In this document: one piece after another, positions 25,139 to 32,499 of the stretch
How positions within the stretch are numbered: the stretch's first letter is position 1
Layout: the number at the start of each line of letters is the position of its first letter
Source: Georgenia satyanarayanai
GTDB taxonomy: Bacteria > Actinomycetota > Actinomycetes > Actinomycetales > Actinomycetaceae
Reading direction: 5' to 3'
DNA length: 64,000 nucleotides
Assembly: GCF_900116375.1 (NCBI RefSeq)
Contig: NZ_UETB01000002.1
Span: 248,001 to 312,000, forward strand
Notes under the pieces: generated by a model
What the model was told of the DNA's origin: nothing
What the model saw: the letters and a program-made list of their open reading frames with translations, nothing else
Database searches by the model: none
Program-made: the position numbers and the translations under genes

Positions 25139-25853
25139 GCAACCGCTCCGCCAGCTCGAGGTCGGCGGCCGTCGTGATCTTCAGCGCCGCCGCCTCACCG
25201 GGCACGAGGTGGACCTCCTCGCCCAGCGACTCCACGAGACCCGCGTCGTCCGAGACGGCGCGGGTCTCGTCAGCGGCGCGCTCGGCACCGAGCCGGTGCG
25301 CCCGCTCGAGCAGCTCGCGGGTGAAGCCCTGCGGCGTCTGCACCGCACGCAGCGCGGACCGCTCGGGCGTCTCGACGACGCGTGCACCGCCTCCCGGCAG
25401 GTCCACCACCCGCTTGACGGTGTCGGTCACGGGCACGCCCGGCACGACGGCGCGGTGGCCCGCCTCCAGCGCCGCGACGACACGGCGCACGAGGTCGGGC
25501 CCGGCGAGGCAGCGGGCGGCGTCGTGGACGAGGACGGCGTCACAGCCGGGGGCGACGTCGTCGAGCGCGGCGAGGCCGGCGGCGACGGAGGCCTGCCGGG
25601 TCGCGCCACCGCGAACCACCCGGACGGGGACGTCGCTGCCCGGCACGCGACCCCCCGGGAAGAGGGACGCCACCTCCCCGAGATGACCGTCAGGGGCGGT
25701 GACGACGAGGCCGTCGACCACCCCGGAGGCGACCAGCCCACGCGCGGCGTGGACGAGGAGCGGGGTCCCGCCGAGCGGGACGAGGGCCTTGGGCAGGGCG
25801 TGCCCCAGCCGGGTGCCCGAGCCGGCAGCCGTGAGGACCGCGGCGCAACGCAC
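25125..25853 (-). CDS. ispD: 2-C-methyl-D-erythritol 4-phosphate cytidylyltransferase
   Basis: A 242-residue nucleotidyltransferase that makes CDP-methylerythritol. The N-terminal AAVLTAAGSGTRLGHALPKALVPLGG is the nucleotide-binding loop with its Arg and Lys. VLVHDAARCLA is the IspD signature, AVQTPQGFTRELL follows, and the late DDAGLVESLGEEVHLVPGE gives the second active-site Asp and the loop after it. GTG 25853 lies 5 bases past the carD stop, indicating a carD-ispD operon as in many actinobacteria. Confidence 0.95.
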   Translation of the reverse strand: MRCAAVLTAAGSGTRLGHALPKALVPLGGTPLLVHAARGLVASGVVDGLVVTAPDGHLGEVASLFPGGRVPGSDVPVRVVRGGATRQASVAAGLAALDDVAPGCDAVLVHDAARCLAGPDLVRRVVAALEAGHRAVVPGVPVTDTVKRVVDLPGGGARVVETPERSALRAVQTPQGFTRELLERAHRLGAERAADETRAVSDDAGLVESLGEEVHLVPGEAAALKITTAADLELAERLLSSS

Positions 25854-25858
25854 CTGGG

Positions 25859-26350
25859 TCAGGAGGCGAGGACGTCGTCGAGCATGGCCTCGGCCTTGTC
25901 CTCCTCGGTGCGCTCGGCGAGGGCCAGCTCGGAGACGAGGATCTGGCGGGCCTTGGCGAGCATGCGCTTCTCCCCGGCCGACAGGCCGCGGTCCTGGTCG
26001 CGGCGGGACAGGTCGCGCACGACCTCGGCGACCTTGATGACGTCACCGGACGCGATCTTCTCGACGTTCGCCTTGTAGCGGCGCGACCAGTTCGTCGGTT
26101 CCTCGGTGTAGGGCGCGCGCAGCACCTCGAAGACCCGCTCCAGGCCCTCCTTGCCGACGACGTCGCGGACCCCGACGAGGTCGACGTTGTCCGCGGGAAC
26201 CTCGATCGTGAGATCACCCTGGGCCACCCGGAGCTTGAGGTAGAGCTTCTCCTCGCCCCTGATGACCTTCTTCGAGATCGCCTCGATGAGGGCGGCTCCG
26301 TGGTGGGGATAAACGACGGTCTCACCGACGGTGAAGGTCATAGTGGTCAT
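25859..26350 (-). CDS. carD: CarD-family RNA polymerase-binding transcription factor
   Basis: A 163-residue protein. The N-terminal Tudor-like RNA-polymerase-interacting domain ([20 protein letters not shown] ... [19 protein letters not shown]) is followed by the helical DNA-binding domain ([37 protein letters not shown]). CarD binds the beta subunit and stabilises open complexes at rRNA and many other promoters; in mycobacteria it is essential. Its own -10 (TAGAAT, 26375-26380) lies behind a strong palindrome. It heads carD-ispD and is divergent from a lipoprotein gene, matching the lpqE-carD arrangement I recall from mycobacteria. Confidence 0.95.
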   Translation of the reverse strand: MTTMTFTVGETVVYPHHGAALIEAISKKVIRGEEKLYLKLRVAQGDLTIEVPADNVDLVGVRDVVGKEGLERVFEVLRAPYTEEPTNWSRRYKANVEKIASGDVIKVAEVVRDLSRRDQDRGLSAGEKRMLAKARQILVSELALAERTEEDKAEAMLDDVLAS

Positions 26351-26374
26351 GCTCCTTGGTCGCGAGGAGTACCT

Positions 26375-26422
26375 ATTCTAGCACGCGGAAACGGCGCCAT
26401 TCCGCGGGTTCCGCGGAATGGC
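26375..26422 (-). promoter_or_regulatory. carD promoter with a 12-bp perfect palindrome upstream
   Basis: A TAGAAT -10 box on the minus strand lies at 26375-26380. GCCATTCCGCGG (26396-26407) and CCGCGGAATGGC (26411-26422) form a perfect inverted repeat with a 3-base centre, covering the -35 and upstream positions. This is a likely operator or a structural signal between the divergent genes. Confidence 0.5.
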
Positions 26423-26534
26423 TCGGCCCCGTGGCCGGCAGGTCTCCGCGCGTGGCCGGGATCGCGCGGGCGACCGCGCGGACGGGGCCTGCGGCCCGGT
26501 AGCCTGGGGGGACACGTCGACGAAGGAGACCGTC

Positions 26535-26993
26535 TTGGCCCGCTTCCACCACCTGCTTCGTGGCGCCGCACTGCTCGGCGCCTCCGCGCTCGTCGCCAGC
26601 TGCAGCGTGATGACCCCGATCCAGACCGCCGAGCTGTACAACGCGGGCGACGGTGTGCGGGTCGAGGTCACCGAGGAGCTCCGGGCCGAGAACCTCATGG
26701 TCCTGTCCGAGGAGGAGGGTGGCGAGGGCCAGGTGTTCGGCAGCCTCGTCAACGACACCGAGGAGGACGTCGTCATGTCGCTGACCATCGGCGACGGCGG
26801 CATCCAGGTCCCCGTCCCCGCCACCGACCACGTCGTGCTGGGCGTCGACGAGATCGTCGTCGTGCCGTCCGTCCCCGTCCCGCCGGGCGCCAACGCCGAG
26901 GGCCTCGTCGAGGCCTCCGGCCACGGCACCGTCTCGGCCAACGTGCCGGTCCTCGACTCGACGCTCCCGCAGTACGCCGACTACGTGCCGTGA
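26535..26993 (+). CDS. Exported lipoprotein, possible LpqE homologue
   Basis: A 152-residue protein translated from TTG 26535 with GAAGGAG 6 bases upstream. The signal peptide ends with a lipobox (ALVASC), so Cys would be lipidated and the protein tethered outside. The mature part begins SVMTPIQTAELYNAGDGV and is beta-rich and acidic (EELRAENLMVLSEEEGGEG). Homology is not obvious by eye. Divergence from carD, next to ispD, matches the position of LpqE in mycobacteria and suggests the same PCu(A)C-like family, but this is contextual. It could equally be an unrelated lipoprotein. Confidence 0.7.
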   Translation: MARFHHLLRGAALLGASALVASCSVMTPIQTAELYNAGDGVRVEVTEELRAENLMVLSEEEGGEGQVFGSLVNDTEEDVVMSLTIGDGGIQVPVPATDHVVLGVDEIVVVPSVPVPPGANAEGLVEASGHGTVSANVPVLDSTLPQYADYVP

Positions 26994-26999
26994 CCGGCG

Positions 27000-28076
27000 T
27001 CAGCCGGCGGCCGGTCCCTCGATCCGGTCGACGGCGGCCATGACCCGTTCCCGCAGGCCGGCGGAGATGGGCGCCGCACCGGCCACCTCCGGTGAGGCGG
27101 CGCGCGCCTGACCCTCCTCGCTGGCGATGTAGCTGAGCAGGGTGCGCACCGACTCGGCCTTCTCCTCGGTGTCGTAGCGGGTGCAGGCGATCGTGTAGGA
27201 GATGAGGACGACGGGGTAGGCGCCCGTGGCGTCGGTGGCGCGGTCGAGCTCGATGATGAGCCGCGTGTCGCTCGCGCCCTCCGCGGGCGGGGAGGCGTCG
27301 ACGACGGCGGCCGCGGCCTCCGGGGAGAACGGCACGAACTCCTCACCCACGCCCACAGCGACGGTGCCGAGGTCCTCGGTCACCTGGGAGGCGTCGACGT
27401 AGCCGATGGTCCCCTCGGCGGCCTCGAGCGTCGAGACCATGCCGACGTTCTGCTGCCCCGAGTGGGTGCCCGCGCGCGGCCACGTGCCGCTCGGCTCGTG
27501 CGGCCAGGCCGCGCCGCCGGCCTGCGCGAGGTACTCGGTGAAGTTCTCGGTGGTGCCGGAGTCGTCGGAGCGGTTGACCGGCACGACCGGCAGGTCGGGC
27601 AGCTCGACGCCGGGGTTGGTCGCGGCGATGGCAGGGTCGTCCCACCGCTCGATGCGGCCGTCGAACAGCCCGGCGATCGTCTCGGGCGCGAGCTGGAGGT
27701 GCTCCACGTCCAGCCCGGGCAGGTGGTAGGCGACGGCGATCGGGGAGATGTACAGCGGCAGCTCCAGGACCTCCCCGCCCTCACAGCGCTCCTCGGCCTC
27801 CGCCGCCTCCTCCTCGTCGAGGTGGGCGTCGGTCCCGGCGAAGTCGACGGCACCGGTGATGAACATCTCGCGGCCCGCACCGGAGCCGGTGGGGTCGTAG
27901 GAGGCGAGGATCTCGGGCCGCAGGTCGTGCAGGCCGGCCAGCCAGGCCTGCATCGCGATCTCCTGGGAGGAGGCGCCGGCACCGGCGATCGAGGTGCTGT
28001 CCGTGCCGCACGCGGTTGCGGCGACCGCGAGGACCGCCGCCCCGGCCGCGAGTCGTCGTCCCGTGCCCTTGATCAT
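27000..28076 (-). CDS. pstS: Phosphate-binding lipoprotein PstS
   Basis: A 358-residue substrate-binding protein for high-affinity phosphate uptake. The signal peptide ends at the lipobox AATAC. Phosphate-site motifs are GAGASSQEIAMQAW, the GSGAGREMF loop, FAGTDAHL and PVNRSDDSGTTENFTEYL. ATG 28076 has AGGGGA 4 bases upstream. It lies 46 bases after regX3 on the same strand, so it is probably part of a senX3-regX3-pstS transcript. No pstC, pstA or pstB genes are in the window; the gene after it points the other way. Permease genes must lie elsewhere if this protein feeds a Pst transporter. Confidence 0.93.
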   Translation of the reverse strand: MIKGTGRRLAAGAAVLAVAATACGTDSTSIAGAGASSQEIAMQAWLAGLHDLRPEILASYDPTGSGAGREMFITGAVDFAGTDAHLDEEEAAEAEERCEGGEVLELPLYISPIAVAYHLPGLDVEHLQLAPETIAGLFDGRIERWDDPAIAATNPGVELPDLPVVPVNRSDDSGTTENFTEYLAQAGGAAWPHEPSGTWPRAGTHSGQQNVGMVSTLEAAEGTIGYVDASQVTEDLGTVAVGVGEEFVPFSPEAAAAVVDASPPAEGASDTRLIIELDRATDATGAYPVVLISYTIACTRYDTEEKAESVRTLLSYIASEEGQARAASPEVAGAAPISAGLRERVMAAVDRIEGPAAG

Positions 28077-28122
28077 CCCGTCCCCTGTCGTGTCGCTGAG
28101 CGTCCAGCAGCAGAACGACAGG

Positions 28123-28821
28123 TTACGGGGTCTGCCCCGGTGCGACGAGCTTGTACCCCAGGCCGCGGACGGTGAGGAGCATCTCCGGCGAGGACGAGTC
28201 CCGCTCGATCTTCGCCCGGATCCGCTTGACGTGGACGTCGAGGGTCTTGGTGTCCCCGACGTAGTCCGCGCCCCACACGCGGTCGATGAGCTGACCGCGG
28301 GTGAGGACGTGGTCGGCGTTGCGCATGAGCACCTCGAGGAGCTCGAACTCCCGCAGCGGCATCCGCACCGGTTCGCCGTCGACGACGAGCTCGTGGCGCC
28401 CCACGTCCATCCGCACCCGACCGACCTCGAGCACGCCCGCCGACTCCTCGCTGCCGGCCTCGCTCCCCCGCCGTAGCACCGCCCGGACGCGGGCGACGAG
28501 CTCACGGTAGGAGTAGGGCTTGGTCACGTAGTCGTCGGCGCCCAGCTCGAGGCCGAGGACCTTGTCGAACTCGTCGTCCTTGGCGGTGAGCATGATGACG
28601 GGCGTGTTGCCCTGCCGGCGCAGCTCGCGGCACACCTCCGTCCCTGACATGCCGGGCAGCATGAGGTCGAGGAGGACGAGGTCGGGGCTCGCGCGGTCGA
28701 AGGCGGACAGCGCGTCCAGGCCGTTGTCGACGGCGACGACCTCGTACCCGTCGCGCTCGAGCTGGTAGGTGAGCGGCTCGCGGTAGGACTCCTCGTCCTC
28801 GACGAGCAGGATCGTGGTCAT
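28123..28821 (-). CDS. regX3: OmpR-family response regulator, RegX3-like (phosphate)
   Basis: A 232-residue regulator. The receiver domain (1-~115) has acidic residues in LLVEDEESYRE, phospho-acceptor Asp52 in LVLLDLMLPG and Lys101 in YVTKPYS. The C-terminal winged helix contains LREFELLEVLMRNADHVLTR and TKTLDVHVKRIRAKIE, then VRGLGYKL. Its start overlaps the senX3 stop (ATGA). Together with pstS downstream and phoU divergent it forms a phosphate-response locus. A three-unit direct repeat before phoU is a likely binding site. Confidence 0.93.
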   Translation of the reverse strand: MTTILLVEDEESYREPLTYQLERDGYEVVAVDNGLDALSAFDRASPDLVLLDLMLPGMSGTEVCRELRRQGNTPVIMLTAKDDEFDKVLGLELGADDYVTKPYSYRELVARVRAVLRRGSEAGSEESAGVLEVGRVRMDVGRHELVVDGEPVRMPLREFELLEVLMRNADHVLTRGQLIDRVWGADYVGDTKTLDVHVKRIRAKIERDSSSPEMLLTVRGLGYKLVAPGQTP

Positions 28822-30005
28822 GGTTGTCTCGGCACTCCTGTCGCAGGGGGCGGGGCGGGATCGGTGGGGGACGCCGTCGTCGGGGGGTCGGCGAGCGGGA
28901 GGACGAGGGTGAAGGTCGAGCCGGCACCCGGCTTTGACCACACCTCCGCCTCGCCGCCGTGGTCCGCGGCGACGTGCTTGACGATGCTCAGGCCGAGGCC
29001 GGTCCCGCCGGTGCGGCGGGCGCGGGCCGGGTCGCCGCGGTAGAAGCGCTCGAAGATCCGCTCCTGCTGGGCGGCCGGGATCCCCTCGCCCTGGTCGACG
29101 ACGGCGATGCGCACCTTGTCGCCGTCGCGTGCGGTGCCCACGGACACGCGTCCGAGCGGGTCGGAGTGGCGCAGCGCGTTGTCGAGCAGGTTGCGCACCG
29201 CCGTGGTGAGGAGATCGGCGTCGCCGAAGACGTGCAGGCCGCCCTGTCCGCCGACGGCGAGGGTGATGCGCCGCGACTCCGCCTCGACGCGCACCCGGTC
29301 GGCAGCCTCGGCGACGACGGCGTCGACGTCGACGAGCTCGGAGTTCACCAGAGCGTCCGGCTCCTGGAGCCGGGACAGGTCGATGATCTCCTGGACGAGC
29401 GCGGTCAGTCGCCGGGACTCGCGCCGCATCTGGGCGGTGAAGCGGCGCACGGCCACGGGGTCGTCGGCCGCCTCCTCCACGGTCTCGCTGAGCAGGGCGA
29501 GGGCCCCGACGGGCGTCTTGAGCTCGTGGGAAACGTTGGCCACGAAGTCGCGCCGCACCTGGTCCAGCCGGCGGGAGGCGGTGTGGTCGTCCCCGACGAC
29601 GAGGACCCGGCCCTCGCTGAGCGGCACGACGCGCAGCTGGAAGATCATCTCCCCCGCGCCGGCGAGCGGCCCACGCGGCAGGCTGAGCTCTCGTTCGTGC
29701 GGCAGACCGTCGGCGCGGACGCGTTCGACGAGCTCGGTGACGGCCGGCGAGACGACGCGTCCCGAGCGCACGAGGCCGTAGCTGTAGGCCGAGGGGCTGG
29801 CCTGGAGGACACCACCGTTCGCGTCGAGGACGAGGACCGTGGACGTGAGCGCCCGCAGCATCTCCCGAGCGTCCTTGCTCACGCCCTCCGCGCTCGGCAC
29901 CACGGCCGGCGCGCGGCGTGCTCGCCCGGCGAGGACGCCACGGACGAGGGCGCCGACGGCGATCCCTACCAGTGTGCCGACGACGATCGGCCAGATCCCC
30001 TCCAC
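28818..30005 (-). CDS. senX3: Sensor histidine kinase, SenX3-like
   Basis: A 395-residue membrane kinase. One N-terminal hydrophobic segment (PIVVGTLVGIAVGALVRG, about 6-23) is followed by a PAS-like region (TSTVLVLDANGGVLQASPSA). Dimerisation/phospho-acceptor helices carry His160 in VANVSHELKTPVGAL. The ATPase domain has the N box (RNLLDNALRHSD), G1 (VVDQGEGIP) and G2 (RTGGTGLGLSIVKHV). It lacks a large extracellular sensor, as in mycobacterial SenX3, which senses phosphate through the Pst/PhoU system. A proline-rich tail ends the protein. It heads the senX3-regX3-pstS run. Confidence 0.92.
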   Translation of the reverse strand: MEGIWPIVVGTLVGIAVGALVRGVLAGRARRAPAVVPSAEGVSKDAREMLRALTSTVLVLDANGGVLQASPSAYSYGLVRSGRVVSPAVTELVERVRADGLPHERELSLPRGPLAGAGEMIFQLRVVPLSEGRVLVVGDDHTASRRLDQVRRDFVANVSHELKTPVGALALLSETVEEAADDPVAVRRFTAQMRRESRRLTALVQEIIDLSRLQEPDALVNSELVDVDAVVAEAADRVRVEAESRRITLAVGGQGGLHVFGDADLLTTAVRNLLDNALRHSDPLGRVSVGTARDGDKVRIAVVDQGEGIPAAQQERIFERFYRGDPARARRTGGTGLGLSIVKHVAADHGGEAEVWSKPGAGSTFTLVLPLADPPTTASPTDPAPPPATGVPRQP

Positions 30006-30066
30006 GTGTCCGAGCGTAAGCCCCTCCAGGGCCCGCGAGCCCCGCCGTCCGGGCGGACCCCCTGCC

Positions 30067-30099
30067 GTTCACCGAGACGCCACCTGTCGTTCACCGTCC
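30067..30099 (+). promoter_or_regulatory. PHO-box-like direct repeats upstream of phoU
   Basis: Three 11-base units start at 30067, 30078 and 30089. Units 1 and 3 begin GTTCACC exactly; unit 2 (CGCCACC) matches at 4 of 7. The last unit ends 10 bases before a -10-like TACGGT (30110-30115), the classic position where PhoB/PhoP-type regulators replace the -35 box. RegX3, encoded next door, is the obvious candidate. Confidence 0.65.
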
Positions 30100-30145
30100 C
30101 CTGGAACGCTACGGTGGGATCACGACGAGACCGAGGAGAGCGAAC

Positions 30146-30823
30146 GTGCGCGAGATCTTCATGCAGGAGCTGGCCCAGGTCGGTGAGGACCTCCAGCGGA
30201 TGAGCCGGCTGGTCATCGACGCGATCGAGAAGGCCTCCACCGCGCTGCAGACCGCCGACCTCCAGCTGGCCGAGCAGGTCATCCGTGCCGACGAGCAGAT
30301 CGACGAGATCGAGCGCAGCCTGGACGAGCAGTGCATCTCGTTGCTGGCCCGCCAGGCCCCGGTCGCCACCGACCTGCGCGTCGTCATCGCGGCGCTGCGG
30401 ATGTCGGCGACCATCGAGCGGATGGGCGACCTCGCCCGCCACATCGCCTACGTGGCCCGTGGACGCTACCCCGAGGTGGCGCCGAGCCCCGCCATGCAGG
30501 AGATCTTCGCCCAGATGGGCGAGGCCGCGACGAAGGTGGCCCACCAGGTCAGCGACCTCCTCGCGACCCGCGACCTCGAGCTGGCCGCCGGCGTCGAGCG
30601 TGACGACGACGCGCTGGACGCCCTGCACAAGCAGACCTTCACGATCCTCCTCGACCCCGAGGTCGAGATGACCAAGCAGCAGATGGTCGACGGCGTGCTC
30701 CTGGGCCGCTACTTCGAGCGCTTCGGCGACCACGGCGTCTCCGTGGCCCGCCGCACGAGCTACCTCGTCACCGGTGACCTCACGAACTCCGTCGCCCGCG
30801 ACGACGCCGCCGGCGAGCGCTGA
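30146..30823 (+). CDS. phoU: Phosphate-signalling regulator PhoU
   Basis: A 225-residue helical protein with two PhoU repeats. Each has the metal-binding E-x-x-x-D pattern: EQVIRADEQIDEIE and later VERDDDALDAL. The conserved RMGDLARHIAYVARG (first) and RYFERFGDHGVSVARR (second) end the repeats. PhoU links Pst transporter activity to the sensor kinase. GAGGAG precedes GTG 30146, and PHO-box-like repeats stand at the promoter. It is transcribed alone and converges on gpmA across a bidirectional terminator. Confidence 0.95.
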   Translation: MREIFMQELAQVGEDLQRMSRLVIDAIEKASTALQTADLQLAEQVIRADEQIDEIERSLDEQCISLLARQAPVATDLRVVIAALRMSATIERMGDLARHIAYVARGRYPEVAPSPAMQEIFAQMGEAATKVAHQVSDLLATRDLELAAGVERDDDALDALHKQTFTILLDPEVEMTKQQMVDGVLLGRYFERFGDHGVSVARRTSYLVTGDLTNSVARDDAAGER

Positions 30824-30824
30824 C

Positions 30825-30868
30825 GTACGACGAAGGGGGCCGGCTGAGGCCGGCCCCCTTCGTCGTAC
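30825..30868. terminator. Bidirectional terminator between phoU and gpmA
   Basis: Two 20-base arms (30825-30844 and 30849-30868; core GACGAAGGGGGCCGGC) are perfectly complementary around a TGAG loop. It starts 2 bases after the phoU stop and ends 7 bases before the gpmA stop. On the plus strand the right arm contains CCCCCTT. Confidence 0.85.
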
Positions 30869-30874
30869 CTGGTG

Positions 30875-31612
30875 CTACTTGCCCTGGTTGGCGACCGCGG
30901 CGATCGCCGCCTCCGCAGCGGACGGGTCGAGGTAGCGGCCACCGGGGGTGGTCGGCTTGAAGTCCTCGTCCAGCTCGTACAGGAGCGGGATGCCGGTGGG
31001 CACGTTGAGGCCGGAGATCGTGTCGTCGTCGATGCCGTCGAGGTGCTTGATGATCGCGCGCAGCGAGTTGCCGTGCGCGGCCACGAGAACGGTCTTTCCG
31101 GCCTTGAGGTCCGGGACGACGTCGGACTCCCAGTACGGCAGCGCGCGCTCGAGAACGTCCTTGAGGCACTCACTGGCCGGAATGGGCTCACCGGCATAAC
31201 GCGGGTCGGTGTCCTGGGAGAACTCCGAGCCCGGCTCGATGGCCGGCGGCGGGACGTCATAGGAGCGGCGCCAGAGCATGAACTGCTCCTCGCCGTACTC
31301 CTCGCGGATCTCCTTCTTGTTCTTTCCCTGCAGAGCGCCGTAGTGACGCTCGTTGAGGCGCCAGTGGCGCTTGACCGGAATCCAGTGACGATTTGCGCGG
31401 TCGAGCGCGAGGTTCGCCGTCATGATGGCCCGGCGGAGAAGGGAGGTGTGGACGACGTCGGGCTCGATGCCGGCGTCGACGAGGAGGTCGCCACCGCGCA
31501 GCGCCTCCTCGGTGCCCTTCTCCGAGAGCGGGACGTCCACCCAACCGGTGAACAGGTTCTTCGCGTTCCAGTCGCTCTCGCCGTGACGGAGCAGCACAAG
31601 GGTGTATGTCAT
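30875..31612 (-). CDS. gpmA: 2,3-bisphosphoglycerate-dependent phosphoglycerate mutase
   Basis: A 245-residue glycolytic enzyme that interconverts 3- and 2-phosphoglycerate. The catalytic RHGE motif is in [36 protein letters not shown] and [14 protein letters not shown] follow, and the second His lies in [22 protein letters not shown] 31612 is preferred because the family begins [12 protein letters not shown]; an ATG 18 bases upstream would add six residues. Local base composition in the 5' half is less GC-biased than in most of the window. Confidence 0.95.
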   Translation of the reverse strand: MTYTLVLLRHGESDWNAKNLFTGWVDVPLSEKGTEEALRGGDLLVDAGIEPDVVHTSLLRRAIMTANLALDRANRHWIPVKRHWRLNERHYGALQGKNKKEIREEYGEEQFMLWRRSYDVPPPAIEPGSEFSQDTDPRYAGEPIPASECLKDVLERALPYWESDVVPDLKAGKTVLVAAHGNSLRAIIKHLDGIDDDTISGLNVPTGIPLLYELDEDFKPTTPGGRYLDPSAAEAAIAAVANQGK

Positions 31613-31675
31613 GTCCCCATCATCACCCATGGCGGCCGCAGCGTCGCGGTGCCTTTCGTCCCGTGGACGCGTGAG

Positions 31676-31705
31676 AGGGCCACGGACCGGCTGGTCCGTG
31701 GCCCT
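31676..31705 (-). terminator. Terminator hairpin after lsr2
   Basis: AGGGCCACGGACC (31676-31688) and GGTCCGTGGCCCT (31693-31705) form a perfect 13-bp stem with a 4-base loop, just past the lsr2 stop. No T-run is present. Confidence 0.65.
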
Positions 31706-31711
31706 GTCGCG

Positions 31712-32053
31712 TCAGTTCGCCTTGGCGTAGGCCTCGGTGACCTCGGCCGGGATACGGCCGCGGTCGGAGACCGTGTAACCGTTGGCGCGGGCCCACTCGC
31801 GGACCTTCGCGGCGTCGTTGCTCCCACCGCCGCCGCTCGAGCGACGCCCCGAGCGGGCGCCCCCGCTCGTCCGTCGTCCGCCGGCCCGGCGGGCGTGACC
31901 CACCCAGGGGGCGAGAGCGTCACGCAGCTTGGCGGCATTGTCGGTCGTGAGGTCGATCTCGTAGTTCACACCGTCAAGGCTGAAGAGGACCGTCTCGTCC
32001 GCCGGAGTCCCGTCCACGTCGTCGATAAGAGTGACCATGACCTTCTGCACCAT
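31712..32053 (-). CDS. lsr2: Lsr2-type nucleoid-associated protein
   Basis: A 113-residue actinobacterial H-NS analogue. The N-terminal oligomerisation domain (VQKVMVTLIDDVDGTPADE ... VNYEIDLTTDNAAKLRDAL) is followed by a basic, glycine/serine-rich linker. The C-terminal DNA-binding domain (DAAKVREWARANGYTVSDRG) has the RGR AT-hook-like motif in SDRGRIPAEV. Lsr2 silences AT-rich and acquired DNA. It is followed by a strong terminator and preceded by a gene for a small membrane protein on the same strand. Confidence 0.97.
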   Translation of the reverse strand: MVQKVMVTLIDDVDGTPADETVLFSLDGVNYEIDLTTDNAAKLRDALAPWVGHARRAGGRRTSGGARSGRRSSGGGGSNDAAKVREWARANGYTVSDRGRIPAEVTEAYAKAN

Positions 32054-32140
32054 CTGATTCTCTTCCTGTACCTCTCAGCCCCTGAGGGCCGCAGCGATGT
32101 TCGCTCCCGCTACCCCCTGCCGAATAGCGATGCGCACACA

Positions 32141-32338
32141 CTAATTCCGCGAATCAGAATTGTCACGCTCCGTGGGAATGTCGTCGTGTGCGACGAGTGA
32201 AGCCGAGTTGTCCATCTTCTTCTCGAGTTCTCGAATTGCCGCTCGTTCACGACGGTCGGCGAAGAGAATGGCGCGCAGCACGACGACGAAGATGATCGCC
32301 AGTCCGATGGAGGGAAGCAGCGCCACGACGTAGTCCAT
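32141..32338 (-). CDS. Small single-pass membrane protein (65 residues)
   Basis: MDYVVALLPSIGLAIIFVVV begins a single transmembrane segment (about 4-26). A basic stretch (RAILFADRRERAAIRELEKKM) with coiled-coil character and an acidic tail (ERDNSDSRN) follow. I do not assign a function. It lies between lsr2 and tRNA-Thr(CGT) on the same strand, and its codons are less GC-rich than usual here. Confidence 0.6.
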   Translation of the reverse strand: MDYVVALLPSIGLAIIFVVVLRAILFADRRERAAIRELEKKMDNSASLVAHDDIPTERDNSDSRN

Positions 32339-32369
32339 ATGGTCATGGTACGTCCGCCGGAGGGGGTGG

Positions 32370-32442
32370 AGCCGCCTGTGGGAATCGAACCCACGACCTT
32401 CTCATTACGAGTGAGACGCTCTGCCGACTGAGCTAAGGCGGC
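32370..32442 (-). tRNA. tRNA-Thr (anticodon CGT)
   Basis: The reverse strand folds into a 73-nt cloverleaf. The acceptor stem is GCCGCCT/AGGCGGC, the D arm GCTCAGTCGGCAGAGC, the anticodon stem TCTCA/TGAGA with loop CTCGTAA, and the T arm GTGGG-TTCGATT-CCCAC. Anticodon CGT reads ACG, a frequent Thr codon in GC-rich genomes. CCA is not encoded. Confidence 0.96.
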
Positions 32443-32499
32443 GCAGCCCGCGCGGGGCAGCGCGGACCACTGTACCGGGGTGAGCCCCGTGAACCAAAG

